From Halomonas halophila (GTDB taxonomy: Bacteria; Pseudomonadota; Gammaproteobacteria; Pseudomonadales; Halomonadaceae): a DNA stretch of 64,000 nucleotides. Under the pieces are notes generated by a model. That model saw only the letters and a list, made by a program, of their open reading frames with translations. It was not told where the DNA came from and made no database searches. Location of the stretch: the NCBI RefSeq assembly GCF_030406665.1, contig NZ_CP129121.1, positions 620,001-684,000 on the forward strand, given 5' to 3'. The position numbers and the translations under genes were made by a program. This document shows positions 7,864 through 16,960 of the stretch, piece after piece (positions within the stretch are counted from its first letter, which is position 1; every line of letters begins with the position of its first letter).

Positions 7864-9870
7864 ATGAGCGAAGCGGGTGCTTCCCCCATCGTCCCCGGCA
7901 GCCAGGCGCCGCACTCGCGCCCGGTGCTGTGGCTGATCAGCCTGGTGGCCGTGGCGCTGTCGCTGTTCCAGCTCTACTCCGCCGGCATCGAGCCGCTGGG
8001 GCTCTTCTACCAGCGCAGCATCCACCTGGCGCTGATCATGATGCTGGCGTTCCTGATGTTTCCGGTGTTCGGCGCCCGGCACGGAAGGGGGCCCCTGGGC
8101 GGGGCGATCGACCTGGCGTTTTTCGCTGGGGCGGTGATCACCGGCGGCTACATGGCGCTGTATCTCGACGAGATCATCAATCGCGCCGGTTTCTGGAGCC
8201 AGACCGACATCACGGTCGGCATCATCGCCACCGTCACCGTGCTGGAAGCCAGCCGCCGGGCGGTGGGGTTCGGCATGACGGTGATCGGCGTGCTGGCGAT
8301 CCTCTACGCCTTCTCCGGCCCCCGCGGCGAGCTGCCCTGGCTCGGCGAATGGCTGCCCGGCATCCTCGAGCACCGCGGCTACGGGCTGGATCGCCTGGTC
8401 GGCCAGCTCTACCTGGGGCAGGAGGGCATCTTCGGGCTGCCCATGGGCGTGGCGGCGACCTATATCTTCATCTTCGTGCTGTTCGGCGCCTTCCTCGAGA
8501 TCACCGGCGCCGGCAAGTTCTTCATCGACCTGGCCTACGCCGCCACCGGTCGCCAGCGCGGCGGGCCGGCCAAGGCGGCGGTCATCGCCTCGGCCGGCAT
8601 GGGCTCGATCTCCGGCAGCGCCATCGCCAACGTGGTGACCACCGGTGCCTTCACCATCCCGCTGATGAAGCGCCTGGGCTACAAGCCCCACCAGGCCGGC
8701 GGCATCGAGGCGGCGGCTTCCACCGGCGGCCAGATCATGCCGCCGCTGATGGGCGCCGGCGCCTTTTTGATCGCCGAGTACACGCGGATGCCCTACCTGG
8801 AGGTGGTCAAGGTCAGCATCCTCCCGGCCATCATGTACTTCGGCACCGTCTATCTGTTCGTGCACATCATCGCCCTGAAGCAGGGCATGCAGGGCATGGC
8901 CAAAAGCGAGTTGCCGCAGCTGCGCGACGTGATGGGCGCCGGCTGGCACTTCCTGCTGCCGCTCGCGGTGCTGGTGTGGCTGCTGGTGATGAACATGTCG
9001 CCGATGCGGGTGGGCTACTACGCCATCCTCACCATGCTGGCGGTGGCGGCGCTGCGCTTCGCGGTGTGGTTCTTGTTCGTCGCGCCCAGGCGCGGCGAGC
9101 CGGTCACCGGGGCGGCGCTGGTCCAGGCGCTGAAGCTCGGTGCGCTCAAGGTGATCGAGGGGCTGGAGCTCGGTGCGCGCAATGCCGTGGCGGTGTCCAT
9201 GGCCTGCGCCGTGGCGGGCATCATCGTCGGGGTGGTGGGCCTCACCGGGCTGGGGCTCAAGTTCTCGGCCATGATGATGGCGTTCTCCGACGGCAACCTG
9301 CTGCTGGCGCTGGTGATGGTGCTGCTGGCCAGCCTGGTGCTGGGCATGGGGCTGCCGGTGACCGCCAGCTACATCGTGCTGATCGTGCTGGTGGGCCCGG
9401 CGCTGACCTCGGAGTTCGGCGTGCCGCTGCTGATCGCCCACCTGGTGGTGTTCTGGTATTCGCAGGATTCCAACGTCACCCCGCCGATCGCGCTGGCGGG
9501 CTTCGCCGGGGCGGCGATCGCCGGGGCCAGGCCGATGGACACCGGCTTCCAGGCCTGGAAGTTCGCCAAGGGGCTCTACCTGATCCCGCTGTTCATGGTC
9601 TTCAATCCGGAGATCATCATGGGCGGCCCGCTGCCGCTGCTGGCCTGGACGACGCTGACCGCCTTCCTGGCGCTGGGCGCCTTCGCCGCCGCCCTGGAGG
9701 GCTACCTGTTCACGCGCATGTCGACACCGGTGCGGCTGGTGCTGCTGCCGGCCATCGTCGGGGTCTTCTACCCGAGCCTGATCGCCGAGGCCGCCGGCGC
9801 GGCGGTGATGGTGCTGGCGCTGGCCGGGAACTGGATCGCCAGCCGACGGGAGACCGCCGTGGCCGGTTGA
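7864..9870 (+). CDS. TAXI-type TRAP transporter fused permease (4TM-12TM)
   Basis: A 668-residue integral membrane protein combining the small (DctQ-like) and large (DctM-like) TRAP subunits, as is usual for TAXI systems. The large domain contains GSISGSAIANVVTTGAFTI and a second inverted-repeat copy near GMGLPVTASYIVLIVLVGPAL, which line the transport path. With the 6190 receptor it should be a sodium-driven uptake system. It is the third gene of the operon and is followed by a strong hairpin. Confidence 0.92.
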   Translation: MSEAGASPIVPGSQAPHSRPVLWLISLVAVALSLFQLYSAGIEPLGLFYQRSIHLALIMMLAFLMFPVFGARHGRGPLGGAIDLAFFAGAVITGGYMALYLDEIINRAGFWSQTDITVGIIATVTVLEASRRAVGFGMTVIGVLAILYAFSGPRGELPWLGEWLPGILEHRGYGLDRLVGQLYLGQEGIFGLPMGVAATYIFIFVLFGAFLEITGAGKFFIDLAYAATGRQRGGPAKAAVIASAGMGSISGSAIANVVTTGAFTIPLMKRLGYKPHQAGGIEAAASTGGQIMPPLMGAGAFLIAEYTRMPYLEVVKVSILPAIMYFGTVYLFVHIIALKQGMQGMAKSELPQLRDVMGAGWHFLLPLAVLVWLLVMNMSPMRVGYYAILTMLAVAALRFAVWFLFVAPRRGEPVTGAALVQALKLGALKVIEGLELGARNAVAVSMACAVAGIIVGVVGLTGLGLKFSAMMMAFSDGNLLLALVMVLLASLVLGMGLPVTASYIVLIVLVGPALTSEFGVPLLIAHLVVFWYSQDSNVTPPIALAGFAGAAIAGARPMDTGFQAWKFAKGLYLIPLFMVFNPEIIMGGPLPLLAWTTLTAFLALGAFAAALEGYLFTRMSTPVRLVLLPAIVGVFYPSLIAEAAGAAVMVLALAGNWIASRRETAVAG

Positions 9871-9909
9871 GGGCTTTCCCGGCGGCCGGACACTTGGCCG
9901 GACGACAGA

Positions 9910-9940
9910 CGGCCCCGCCCGGGCGATCCGGGCGGGGCCG
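9910..9940 (+). terminator. Hairpin terminator after the TRAP operon
   Basis: Perfect 13-base-pair GC-rich stem (9910-9922 with 9928-9940, loop GCGAT). No T-run follows, so termination may be imperfect. It separates the TRAP permease from the convergent lipoprotein gene. Confidence 0.6.
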
Positions 9941-9959
9941 TGTCATGGAGCGCGATGGC

Positions 9960-10754
9960 TTATTGAGTCGACTGGGTGTCGTCCTCCATCATTTCCTCCA
10001 CCTCTTCGTGCGCCTCCTCGGCGGCCTCTTCGGTCGCGGCGGCGGCGTCCTCGGCGGTTTCCTCGGTCGCCTCGGCGGCATCACCGGCGGCGTCCTGGGT
10101 CGCGTCGACCGCATCGCCGGCGGCGTCCTGAGTCGCATCGGCGGCATCGCCGGCGGCATCCATGGCATCACCGGTGGTGTCGGCCACGGCATCGCCGGCC
10201 TGGTCCACGGCGTTCTCGGTGTCTTCCAGCGCCTGGCCGGCGATGGAACCCTGGCTGGCCACCGGCTCCAGGCTCACGGTGATCGGTGCCTGCTCGGCGT
10301 CCGGGCCGACCTCGACCTGATGGCGTTGGGTGGTGGTCCACAGCAGATTGCCCTCGTCGTCGCGGATCTCGGCGCGCACGGCGTGGGCGTGGCCCGGATC
10401 GACCTGATCGGTCGTGTAGTCGAGACCGAACTCGACCGGGTCGTTGCCGGTCACGTCGACGGTGGTCTCGCTGATGGTGGTGGCCGGCGCGTCGGCGCGG
10501 GCCACGTCGAGCAGGCTGACGGTGACCTGGGCATCGTCCGGCAGCGGCGTATCGGTGGCGACGAACTCCAGCACGCCCTCGAGGGTCCTGCTGGCCTGCT
10601 GCTCGTCGTTCTGGGACGCCTGTTCGCTGCCGGTCGTCTGTTCGGTCTGGGTGGCGGTATCGGCCGCGTTCTGTTCGCTGTCGTCGGCCTGGTCGCAGCC
10701 GGCCAGCGCCAGGGTGCCGGTCAGGGCTGCCGCAATGAAAAGTTGACGCTTCAT
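9960..10754 (-). CDS. YbaY-like lipoprotein with an 11-residue repeat tail
   Basis: A 264-residue lipoprotein: signal peptide with lipobox LALAGC (lipidated C20), an acidic linker, then a beta domain (residues about 55-165; RTLEGVLEF and ISETTVDVTG segments) like the YbaY/META-type envelope domain. Residues 199-253 are five 11-residue units: DAAGDAADATQ, DAAGDAVDATQ, DAAGDAAEATE, then two more degenerate acidic ones. Eleven-residue periodicity suggests a long amphipathic or right-handed coiled helix, as in LEA- or apolipoprotein-like tails. The strongly acidic composition suits a halophile envelope protein. Function unknown. Confidence 0.75.
   Translation of the reverse strand: MKRQLFIAAALTGTLALAGCDQADDSEQNAADTATQTEQTTGSEQASQNDEQQASRTLEGVLEFVATDTPLPDDAQVTVSLLDVARADAPATTISETTVDVTGNDPVEFGLDYTTDQVDPGHAHAVRAEIRDDEGNLLWTTTQRHQVEVGPDAEQAPITVSLEPVASQGSIAGQALEDTENAVDQAGDAVADTTGDAMDAAGDAADATQDAAGDAVDATQDAAGDAAEATEETAEDAAAATEEAAEEAHEEVEEMMEDDTQSTQ
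9996..10160 (-). repeat. In-frame 33-bp repeats encoding 11-residue units
   Basis: Five consecutive 33-base units at the 3' end of the lipoprotein gene encode DAAGDAxDATQ-type 11-mers. The first three units are nearly identical and the last two diverge toward Glu-rich versions, as expected from stepwise duplication. Confidence 0.8.
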
Positions 10755-11057
10755 GGTCGGTCTCCTTCAACACGTGTGCCGTGTGGGGGTGTGTGGTCGC
10801 GTCCCTGTCGACCGCTTCGATCATCACCCTATCAAGCTAATCTGCAGGAAGCTTGAAACCCGCTGTCGCCTGGTGGCGACATTGGGGCCGCAGGGAGGGA
10901 TCGAATCGGGACGACCTGCCGCGATCGCCCCCTTTCCCGGCGCTGTGGGAGAGGTAGGCGCGTCGCGGCTCTGTTAGAATAGCGGGTTCCCGATTTTCAT
11001 CATCCGCCCGCGGCGTGCGCTGCGAGGTGGCGTCATTCCCGTTTTCAGGAGCCCAGG
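10755..11057. other. Divergent intergenic region, lipoprotein gene / purE
   Basis: About 300 bases that must hold both divergent promoters. Next to purE is a TAGAAT -10 candidate (10975-10980) with only a weak -35. A small hairpin TGTCGCC-TGGT-GGCGACA lies at 10864-10881. I saw no PurR-type box (ACGCAAACGTTTGCGT) and no riboswitch. Confidence 0.45.
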
Positions 11058-11567
11058 ATGACAGCATCGAACGAGACGCCGCGGGTCGGCGTGATCATGG
11101 GGTCGAAGTCCGACTGGCCGGTCATGGAACATGCGGTGACCATGCTCGAGCGCCTCGGCGTGCCCTACGAGACACGCGTCGTCTCGGCCCACCGCACCCC
11201 GGACCTGCTGTTCGACTACGCCAAGTCCGCTGCCGAACGCGGCCTGCAGGTGATCATCGCCGGCGCTGGCGGCGCGGCCCATCTGCCCGGCATGGTGGCC
11301 TCCCAGACCGCGTTGCCGGTGCTCGGCGTGCCGGTGGAGTCCAAGGCCCTCAAGGGGCTGGATTCGCTGCTGTCGATCGTGCAGATGCCCGGCGGCATCG
11401 CCGTGGGTACCCTGGCCATCGGCAAGGCCGGCGCCACCAACGCCGGCCTGATGGCGTCCCAGATCGTCGGCCTGCAGGATGCCGAGGTGCGCGAGGCCGT
11501 GGAGGCCTTCCGCGCCGAGCAGACCCAGACGGTGCTGGACAATCCCGACCCGCGCCCCCTTCCCTGA
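11058..11567 (+). CDS. purE: N5-carboxyaminoimidazole ribonucleotide mutase PurE
   Basis: Moves the carboxyl group of N5-CAIR to give CAIR in purine synthesis. The 169-residue class I PurE has the signature GVIMGSKSDWPVM and the active-site SAHRTP, plus AGAGGAAHLPGM. A CAGGAG ribosome site precedes the start. purK follows 27 bases later, the usual pairing: PurK makes the unstable N5-CAIR that PurE uses. Confidence 0.96.
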   Translation: MTASNETPRVGVIMGSKSDWPVMEHAVTMLERLGVPYETRVVSAHRTPDLLFDYAKSAAERGLQVIIAGAGGAAHLPGMVASQTALPVLGVPVESKALKGLDSLLSIVQMPGGIAVGTLAIGKAGATNAGLMASQIVGLQDAEVREAVEAFRAEQTQTVLDNPDPRPLP

Positions 11568-11594
11568 CCGCGAGCGACGAGCGAGGCAACCACG

Positions 11595-12707
11595 ATGAAC
11601 ATCGGCGTACTCGGAGCCGGCCAGCTCGGCCGGATGCTGGCCCTGGCGGGCTATCCGCTGGCCAACCGCTTCACCTTCCTCGACACCACCGGCCACCCCA
11701 GCGCGGGCATCGGTGACGTCATGATCGACACTGACCAGAAGCACCTCGAGAGCTTCCTCGAGAAGGTCGATCTGGTCACCTACGAGTTCGAGCACCTGCC
11801 GGTGGCGCTGGTCCAGGCGATCGAGGAGCGCAAGCCGGTCTACCCCGGCAGCGAGGCGATCCGCGTCTGCCAGCACCGCGCCGAGGAGAAGGCGCTGTTT
11901 GATCGCCTGGCCATCCCGACCCCGGCCTATCGCCTGGTGGACAGCGCCGAGGCGCTGGAGGCCGCGGCGCGCGAGCTGGGCACGCCGGTGGTCGCCAAGT
12001 CCGTCACCGAGGGCTACGACGGCAAGGGCCAGGCGGTGATCAAGGACCCGGCCGATGCGGCCGAGGCCTGGCGTTCGATCAACCACCCGCGGCTGATCGT
12101 CGAGGCCTTCGTCGACTTCGTGCGCGAGGTGTCGATCATCGCCGTGCGCGGTCGCGACGGCGAGGTGGCCTTCTACCCGATGGCCGAGAACGTCCACGTC
12201 GACGGCATCCTGCGCTACTCCGTGGCGCCGATGCCGGACCTGGACGACGCCGTCCAGCAGACCGCCGACGGCTACATCCGTGCGCTGCTCGACGAGCTCG
12301 ACTACGTCGGCGTGCTGACCCTGGAGCTGTTCCAGACCCGCGACGGCGGCCTGCTGGCCAACGAGATGGCACCCCGGGTGCACAACTCCGGCCACTGGAC
12401 CCAGGACGGCGCGGTGACCAGCCAGTTCGAGAACCACCTGCGCGCCATCCAGGGCCTGCCGCTGGGCAGCACCGCCGCCCGCGCGCCGACCTGCATGGTC
12501 AACGTCATCGGCCGCGAGGGCGAGGCGGCGAAGCTGCTCGAGATCGACGACGCCCACCTGCACCGTTATGACAAGGGCGAGCGCCCCGGCCGCAAGCTGG
12601 CCCACGTCAATCTGGTGGCGCCGACCTTTGATGCGCTGCTGGAGAAGGTCCGCGCCTGTGCGGACCTGCTGCCCGACGCCCCGGCGCCGAGCTTCAGCTT
12701 CGAGTGA
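11595..12707 (+). CDS. purK: N5-carboxyaminoimidazole ribonucleotide synthase PurK
   Basis: ATP-grasp ligase that carboxylates AIR with bicarbonate and ATP. The 370-residue protein starts MNIGVLGAGQLGRML, typical of PurK. The ATP-grasp core includes KSVTEGYDGKGQAV and the metal-binding NEMAPRVHNSGHWT. Second gene of purEK, with a strong terminator after it. Confidence 0.96.
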   Translation: MNIGVLGAGQLGRMLALAGYPLANRFTFLDTTGHPSAGIGDVMIDTDQKHLESFLEKVDLVTYEFEHLPVALVQAIEERKPVYPGSEAIRVCQHRAEEKALFDRLAIPTPAYRLVDSAEALEAAARELGTPVVAKSVTEGYDGKGQAVIKDPADAAEAWRSINHPRLIVEAFVDFVREVSIIAVRGRDGEVAFYPMAENVHVDGILRYSVAPMPDLDDAVQQTADGYIRALLDELDYVGVLTLELFQTRDGGLLANEMAPRVHNSGHWTQDGAVTSQFENHLRAIQGLPLGSTAARAPTCMVNVIGREGEAAKLLEIDDAHLHRYDKGERPGRKLAHVNLVAPTFDALLEKVRACADLLPDAPAPSFSFE

Positions 12708-12731
12708 GGCCTCGCCTCATCGGCTGAAAGG

Positions 12732-12762
12732 AAAAGGCCGCGCCCCTCGGGCGCGGCCTTTT
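12732..12762. terminator. Bidirectional rho-independent terminator, purK / yeiH-like gene
   Basis: Perfect 14-base-pair stem, AAAAGGCCGCGCCC (12732-12745) with its complement at 12749-12762, loop CTC. The A-run on one side and T-run on the other let it work in both directions between two convergent genes. Confidence 0.9.
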
Positions 12763-12775
12763 ACGTTATCCGGTG

Positions 12776-13822
12776 TCATCCCATGATCAGCACACTGGCC
12801 AGCCCACCGCCGCCCACCAACAGCGCGAACAGGATCAGCGCCAGCAGGAAGGGCTTCGGCCCCAGGGCGCGCAGCCGGGAAAGGCGCGTCTCGAACCCCA
12901 GCGCCGCCATGGCCATGGTCAGTGCCAGCTGGCCGAGCTGCACCAGGGCCGCGTGCAGCGGGGCGGGCAGGGCGACCAGGCTGTTGAACGCCACCATGGC
13001 CAGGAAGCCGAAGGCGAACCAGGGGATCACCAGGCCGCCGCGATCGCCGTCTTCGGCGTCGCCGTCCTGGCGCTGTTGCCACCACTGGCCGACGATCAGC
13101 AGGAAGGGCACCAGCAGCATCACCCGCACCAGCTTGACGATCACCGCGTTGGCCAGCGCCTCCGGACCCACCGCCTCGCCGGCGGCCACCACCTGGGCGA
13201 CCTCGTGGACGGTGGCGCCGATGTAGATGCCGAACAGGCCCTGCGGCAGGTCCAGCAGCGAATAGAGCAGCGGGTAGACCAGCATCGCCAGCGAGCCGAA
13301 CAGCACCACCGTGGCCACGGCCATCGAGGTAGCGGCCGGGCGCGCACGGATGGTCGACTCGGTGGCCAGTACCGCGGCGGCGCCGCAGATCGCGCTGCCG
13401 GCGCTGGTCAGCAGCGCGGTGTCGCGGTCGAGCCCCAGCAGTCGGATGCCGATCCCGTAGCCGCCGGCCAGCACGCCGGCGATCACCAGCGTGTCCAGCA
13501 CCAGCACCTTCGGCCCCAGGCCGGCCACCTGCTGCAGCGTCAGCGAGAGGCCGAACAGCACGATGCCGCCACGCAGCAGACGGCGGGTGGCGAAGGCGAG
13601 CCCGGGGCCGGTCTGGCTCAAGTGGCGGGCGAGGGGCAGATTGCCGGCCACGATGCCCAGCAGCAGCGCCGGCACCAGCGGGCTTACGCCGGCCTCGGCG
13701 AGCATCGGCAGCCGCGAGAGCGCGGTGCCGCCGAGAGTCAGCAGGGCGCAGAGGGCGAGGCCCGGCCACAGGGCTTCGCGCATCGGGGCGGTGGGGAAGG
13801 AGACGTTGTTCATGGCGCCCAT
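12776..13822 (-). CDS. yeiH: YeiH/UPF0324 family putative exporter
   Basis: A 348-residue inner-membrane protein with about 10 helices. It has the UPF0324 features LLRGGIVLFGLSLT, SAGSAICGAAAV and IYIGATVHEVAQVVAAG. Family members are annotated as putative sulfate/anion exporters; the substrate is not established. A LysR gene like yeiE lies divergently across a 64-base gap, the arrangement known from enterobacteria. Start at 13822 is supported by AGGG; a second ATG lies at 13813. Confidence 0.85.
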   Translation of the reverse strand: MGAMNNVSFPTAPMREALWPGLALCALLTLGGTALSRLPMLAEAGVSPLVPALLLGIVAGNLPLARHLSQTGPGLAFATRRLLRGGIVLFGLSLTLQQVAGLGPKVLVLDTLVIAGVLAGGYGIGIRLLGLDRDTALLTSAGSAICGAAAVLATESTIRARPAATSMAVATVVLFGSLAMLVYPLLYSLLDLPQGLFGIYIGATVHEVAQVVAAGEAVGPEALANAVIVKLVRVMLLVPFLLIVGQWWQQRQDGDAEDGDRGGLVIPWFAFGFLAMVAFNSLVALPAPLHAALVQLGQLALTMAMAALGFETRLSRLRALGPKPFLLALILFALLVGGGGLASVLIMG

Positions 13823-13845
13823 GCTATGCCCTAATAGCGCTAATG

Positions 13846-13861
13846 GTTATCAGCTGATAAC
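13846..13861. promoter_or_regulatory. 16-bp palindrome in the yeiH/yeiE-like divergent promoter
   Basis: GTTATCAGCTGATAAC is a perfect 16-base palindrome in the 64-base gap between the exporter gene and the LysR gene. Position and symmetry suggest the LysR operator controlling both genes. Confidence 0.6.
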
Positions 13862-13886
13862 GAAACTGCTTTTCGGAAAAACCGAT

Positions 13887-14786
13887 ATGTCGCCCCAGGT
13901 CAGCTTCCGCCAGCTCCAGGTCTTCGCCAGCGTCGCGCGTCTCGGCACGGTCAGCGCCGCCGCCGAGGCGCTGTCGCTCTCCCCGTCGTCGACCAGCCAG
14001 GCGCTGGCCGACCTGGAGCGTCAGCTCGGCGTGGCGCTGTTCGAGCGCCCCGGGCGGCGGCTGGTGCTCAACGAACTGGGGCGCGGCCTGCTGCCCCGGG
14101 CCGAGGCGCTGCTCGACGACATGGCGGGCTTCGTCGCCGCGGCCCGTGAGCCAGAAGGCGAGCTGCGCGGCACGCTGGACGTCTCGGCCAGCGCCACCGT
14201 GGGCACCTACCTGCTGCCCGGCCTGGTGGGGCGTTTCAGCGAGGCGCATCCTCGCGCCGATCTACGCCTGCGGCTGCGCAACACCCACGAGGTCGTGGGC
14301 GATGTGCTGCGCCTGGAGGCTGACCTGGGGCTGATCGAGGGCGAGTGCCGCGAGCCGGCGCTGGTCAGCGAGCCCTGGTGCGAGGATCGTCTGGTGGTAG
14401 TGGCCGCGCCCGGCCACCCGCTGGCGAGTCGCGGCGACCTCGAGGACGGCGATCTTGCCGAGGCACCCTGGATCCTGCGCGAGCCGGGCTCCGGCACCCG
14501 CGAGGTGTTCGAGCAGGCCATGCGCGATCTGGGCCTGACGCCCCGGGTGCGCATATCGCTGGGTCAGCACGAGGCGATCAAGCAGGCGGTGCTGGCGGGG
14601 CTCGGGCTCGGCTGCCTGTCGGCGCTGAGCGTGGCCGGCGAGCGCGAGCGCGGCGAGCTGGTGGCGCTCGACAGCCGGCTGGTGCTGTGCCGCACCTTCT
14701 CGCTGGTGTGGCATCCCGAACGCTACCGCAGTCCGCTGTGGCAGGCCTTCAAGGTGTTCCTCGTCGAGTCCCGGGGCGATGGCTGA
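13887..14786 (+). CDS. LysR-family regulator, YeiE-like
   Basis: A 299-residue LysR regulator: winged HTH at residues about 5-65 (FRQLQVFASVARLGTVSAAA, then SLSPSSTSQALADLERQLG) and a periplasmic-binding-like effector domain. The sequence style and the divergent yeiH-like partner fit the YeiE/CysB-like branch; YeiE is described as sulfite-responsive in enterobacteria. The longer open frame upstream is the shadow of the divergent gene. The ribosome site before ATG 13887 is weak. Confidence 0.85.
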   Translation: MSPQVSFRQLQVFASVARLGTVSAAAEALSLSPSSTSQALADLERQLGVALFERPGRRLVLNELGRGLLPRAEALLDDMAGFVAAAREPEGELRGTLDVSASATVGTYLLPGLVGRFSEAHPRADLRLRLRNTHEVVGDVLRLEADLGLIEGECREPALVSEPWCEDRLVVVAAPGHPLASRGDLEDGDLAEAPWILREPGSGTREVFEQAMRDLGLTPRVRISLGQHEAIKQAVLAGLGLGCLSALSVAGERERGELVALDSRLVLCRTFSLVWHPERYRSPLWQAFKVFLVESRGDG

Positions 14787-14951
14787 AGCCGAGAACCGCT
14801 TTCTTGATCTGACCCCGCAGCGCCATCGCGAGGCTGGCATACACTGAAGGCCGGGCGAGGGCAGCGGCCCGGTGTGCCTTCCAGCGGGCCAGCGGCACGC
14901 GAACAGGGACGGAGAAGGACAGGACGCGATGCCAGGACGAAGGAGAGGGAC

Positions 14952-16151
14952 ATGCTCCCGGTCGTGAACGATCTGCCGCCCGCGGCGGCGGCGCTGATCG
15001 TGCTGGGCGGGCTGCTGGCCTCCAGCATCTTTGCCGATGCCGTGGCGAGCCGCACCCGGCTACCGCGCATCTCGCTGCTGGTGCTGGTCGGGCTGAGCGT
15101 GGCGATCGTTCAGCAGCTGGTGCTGGGGCTGCCTGCCGGTCGCCTCCTCGACGGTCTCGGCGAGCCGCTGGTCCAGGTGGCCCTGGTCATGGTGGCCTTC
15201 CTGCTGGGAGGCGAGCTGACCCTGGCGCGCCTGCGAACCACCGGCCCGCTGATCCTGATCGTCTCGCTGTCGGTGGTCGGGGTCGGCGCCCTGGCGGTGG
15301 GACTGGGGCTATGGGCGCTGGGATTCCCGTTGGCGGTGGCCGTCTCGCTGGCGGCGATCTCGGTGGCCACCGATCCCGCCGCCGTCCAGGAGAGCATTCA
15401 TGCCAGCGGCGACACTCGGCTGCGGGCCCGCCTGCTGCTGGGCATCGTGGCCATCGACGATGCCTGGGGCATCCTGGTCTTCGGGCTGGCCATGTCGGTG
15501 CTGGGCTGGGGCCTTCAGGGGGCGGCCGGTGGCGAGCACCTGCTGCTGGAGGCGGTCTGGGAGCTGGGCGGGGCGCTGCTGCTGGGTGCCGTCATCGGTC
15601 TGCCCGCGGCCTGGCTGACCGGGCGCCTGGCGCCGGGACAGCCGACCCAGGTCGAGGCCATCGCCCTGATCCTGCTGCTCGCCGGCCTGTCGACCTGGCT
15701 CGGCGTTTCCTCTCTGCTGGCGGCCATGGTCACCGGCATGCTGATCGCCAACCTGTCTCGCCACCATACCCGCTCGTTCAGCGAGATCGAGCACATCGAA
15801 TGGCCCTTCCTGGTGTTCTTCTTCGTGCTGTCCGGCGCCAGCGTCGATCTCTTGCACCTTCACGAGGCCCAGGGCCTGATCCTGGCCTATCTGGCGCTGC
15901 GGCTGGCGGGGCGCCTGCTCGGCGGGATGTTGGGCGTGCGGCTGGCCCGGGTCCGCCAGGCCGACCTGCCCCGGGACATCGGCCTGGCCCTCACGCCCCA
16001 GGCCGGGGTGGCCATGGGCATGGCGCTGCTCGCGGCGGAGCGCTTTCCCGAGCATGGCACGCTGCTGCTCTCGACGGTGGTGGCCTCGACCCTGGTGTTC
16101 GAGACCGTCGGGCCCATGCTGGTACGACGGGTACTGCGAGAAGCAAGCTAG
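14952..16151 (+). CDS. Monovalent cation:proton antiporter
   Basis: A 399-residue, about 12-helix protein of the CPA superfamily. It has the antiporter core motifs ISVATDPAAVQES and AIDDAWGILVFGLAM (the Asp-Asp pair of ion-binding helices). Such proteins exchange Na+ or K+ for protons and help pH and salt balance, which fits a halophile. ATG 14952 follows AAGGAGAGGGAC; the frame upstream of it is non-coding. Which cation it carries cannot be read. Confidence 0.85.
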   Translation: MLPVVNDLPPAAAALIVLGGLLASSIFADAVASRTRLPRISLLVLVGLSVAIVQQLVLGLPAGRLLDGLGEPLVQVALVMVAFLLGGELTLARLRTTGPLILIVSLSVVGVGALAVGLGLWALGFPLAVAVSLAAISVATDPAAVQESIHASGDTRLRARLLLGIVAIDDAWGILVFGLAMSVLGWGLQGAAGGEHLLLEAVWELGGALLLGAVIGLPAAWLTGRLAPGQPTQVEAIALILLLAGLSTWLGVSSLLAAMVTGMLIANLSRHHTRSFSEIEHIEWPFLVFFFVLSGASVDLLHLHEAQGLILAYLALRLAGRLLGGMLGVRLARVRQADLPRDIGLALTPQAGVAMGMALLAAERFPEHGTLLLSTVVASTLVFETVGPMLVRRVLREAS

Positions 16152-16174
16152 GCCGGTGGCGGGGCGAAAGGGCG

Positions 16175-16960
16175 TCAGACGAGCGCCAGCCATAGCGCGA
16201 TGGCCGCGAAGTGCGCGGGATACCAGGCCAGCCAAAGGCGGCGCGGCATGGTGAAGGGCACCCGCGGCGAGAGCCGGTGGGCGCCGGCGGCCAGCAGCAG
16301 CGCCACCAGGCAGGTGGCGACGGTGAAGGCCTTGGCCATCGGGGAGCTGTTCATCAGTCCGGCGGTGACCAGCACCGGCAGCGCCGACATCAGCCCCAAC
16401 AGGCGCGCGTCCGGCGTCGCCGCGGGCGCGTGCAGGCGCTGCATCGCCAGCATGTAGAGCGGGATCATCAGCAGGCCCAGATGCCCATACTCGACGACCG
16501 GGCCCGCCAGCGCCCACACCGCCAGGGCGGCGATCGCCTCGGCGGTCATCTGCCAGGCGGCGAGACCGCGCGCCCGCCGTGCCGGCAGGTTCAGCAGCCA
16601 GGCGCCGCCGATCAGGCCCAGCGACAGCGTGAAGCAGATATTGAGGATCAGGCCGTCGATATCCCGGGGCATCAGCGCATAGGGCAGCTGGGCGACGAGG
16701 CCGATCACCAGCACGCGGCGGGCGTAGCGCAGCGGATCGCGGGTGTTGAACAGCCCGTGCCAGGCGACCATGGCGGCGAACAGCGGGAAGGCGATGCGCC
16801 CCAGTGAGGAGTCGATCCAGTCCAGTCCCCAGGCCTCGGGCACCGCGTAGCGCGACAGATGGTCGAGGGTCATGGTGATCAGCGCCAGCCACTGGCCCCA
16901 GCCCGTCCAGGCCGAGGAAGGGCGAGCGACGCCGGCATCGGCGTTGGCGGCGAGGGACAT
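16175..16960 (-). CDS. TraX-family integral membrane protein
   Basis: A 261-residue protein with about seven hydrophobic helices. It opens with WLALITMTLDHLSRY and contains LGRIAFPLFAAMVAWHG, hallmarks of the TraX family (named after the enzyme that acetylates F-pilin; most chromosomal members are acyltransferase-like proteins of unknown role). Start at 16960 is set by AAGGAG. No conjugation genes are near. It lies divergently from the MerR gene, so a heavy-metal operator sits in its promoter region. Confidence 0.75.
   Translation of the reverse strand: MSLAANADAGVARPSSAWTGWGQWLALITMTLDHLSRYAVPEAWGLDWIDSSLGRIAFPLFAAMVAWHGLFNTRDPLRYARRVLVIGLVAQLPYALMPRDIDGLILNICFTLSLGLIGGAWLLNLPARRARGLAAWQMTAEAIAALAVWALAGPVVEYGHLGLLMIPLYMLAMQRLHAPAATPDARLLGLMSALPVLVTAGLMNSSPMAKAFTVATCLVALLLAAGAHRLSPRVPFTMPRRLWLAWYPAHFAAIALWLALV

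Noticed and set aside
9996..10160. Regular ~33-base repeats considered as a CRISPR array
   Set aside because: They are in-frame, adjacent without unique spacers, and encode 11-residue protein units.
7929..10856. 975-codon plus-strand open frame across the TRAP permease and lipoprotein genes
   Set aside because: Arg/Gly/Ala-rich shadow frame, crosses a terminator and an oppositely oriented lipoprotein gene.
10755..11057. PurR operator or purine riboswitch before purE
   Set aside because: No ACGCAAACGTTTGCGT-like palindrome and no purine-riboswitch core could be found.
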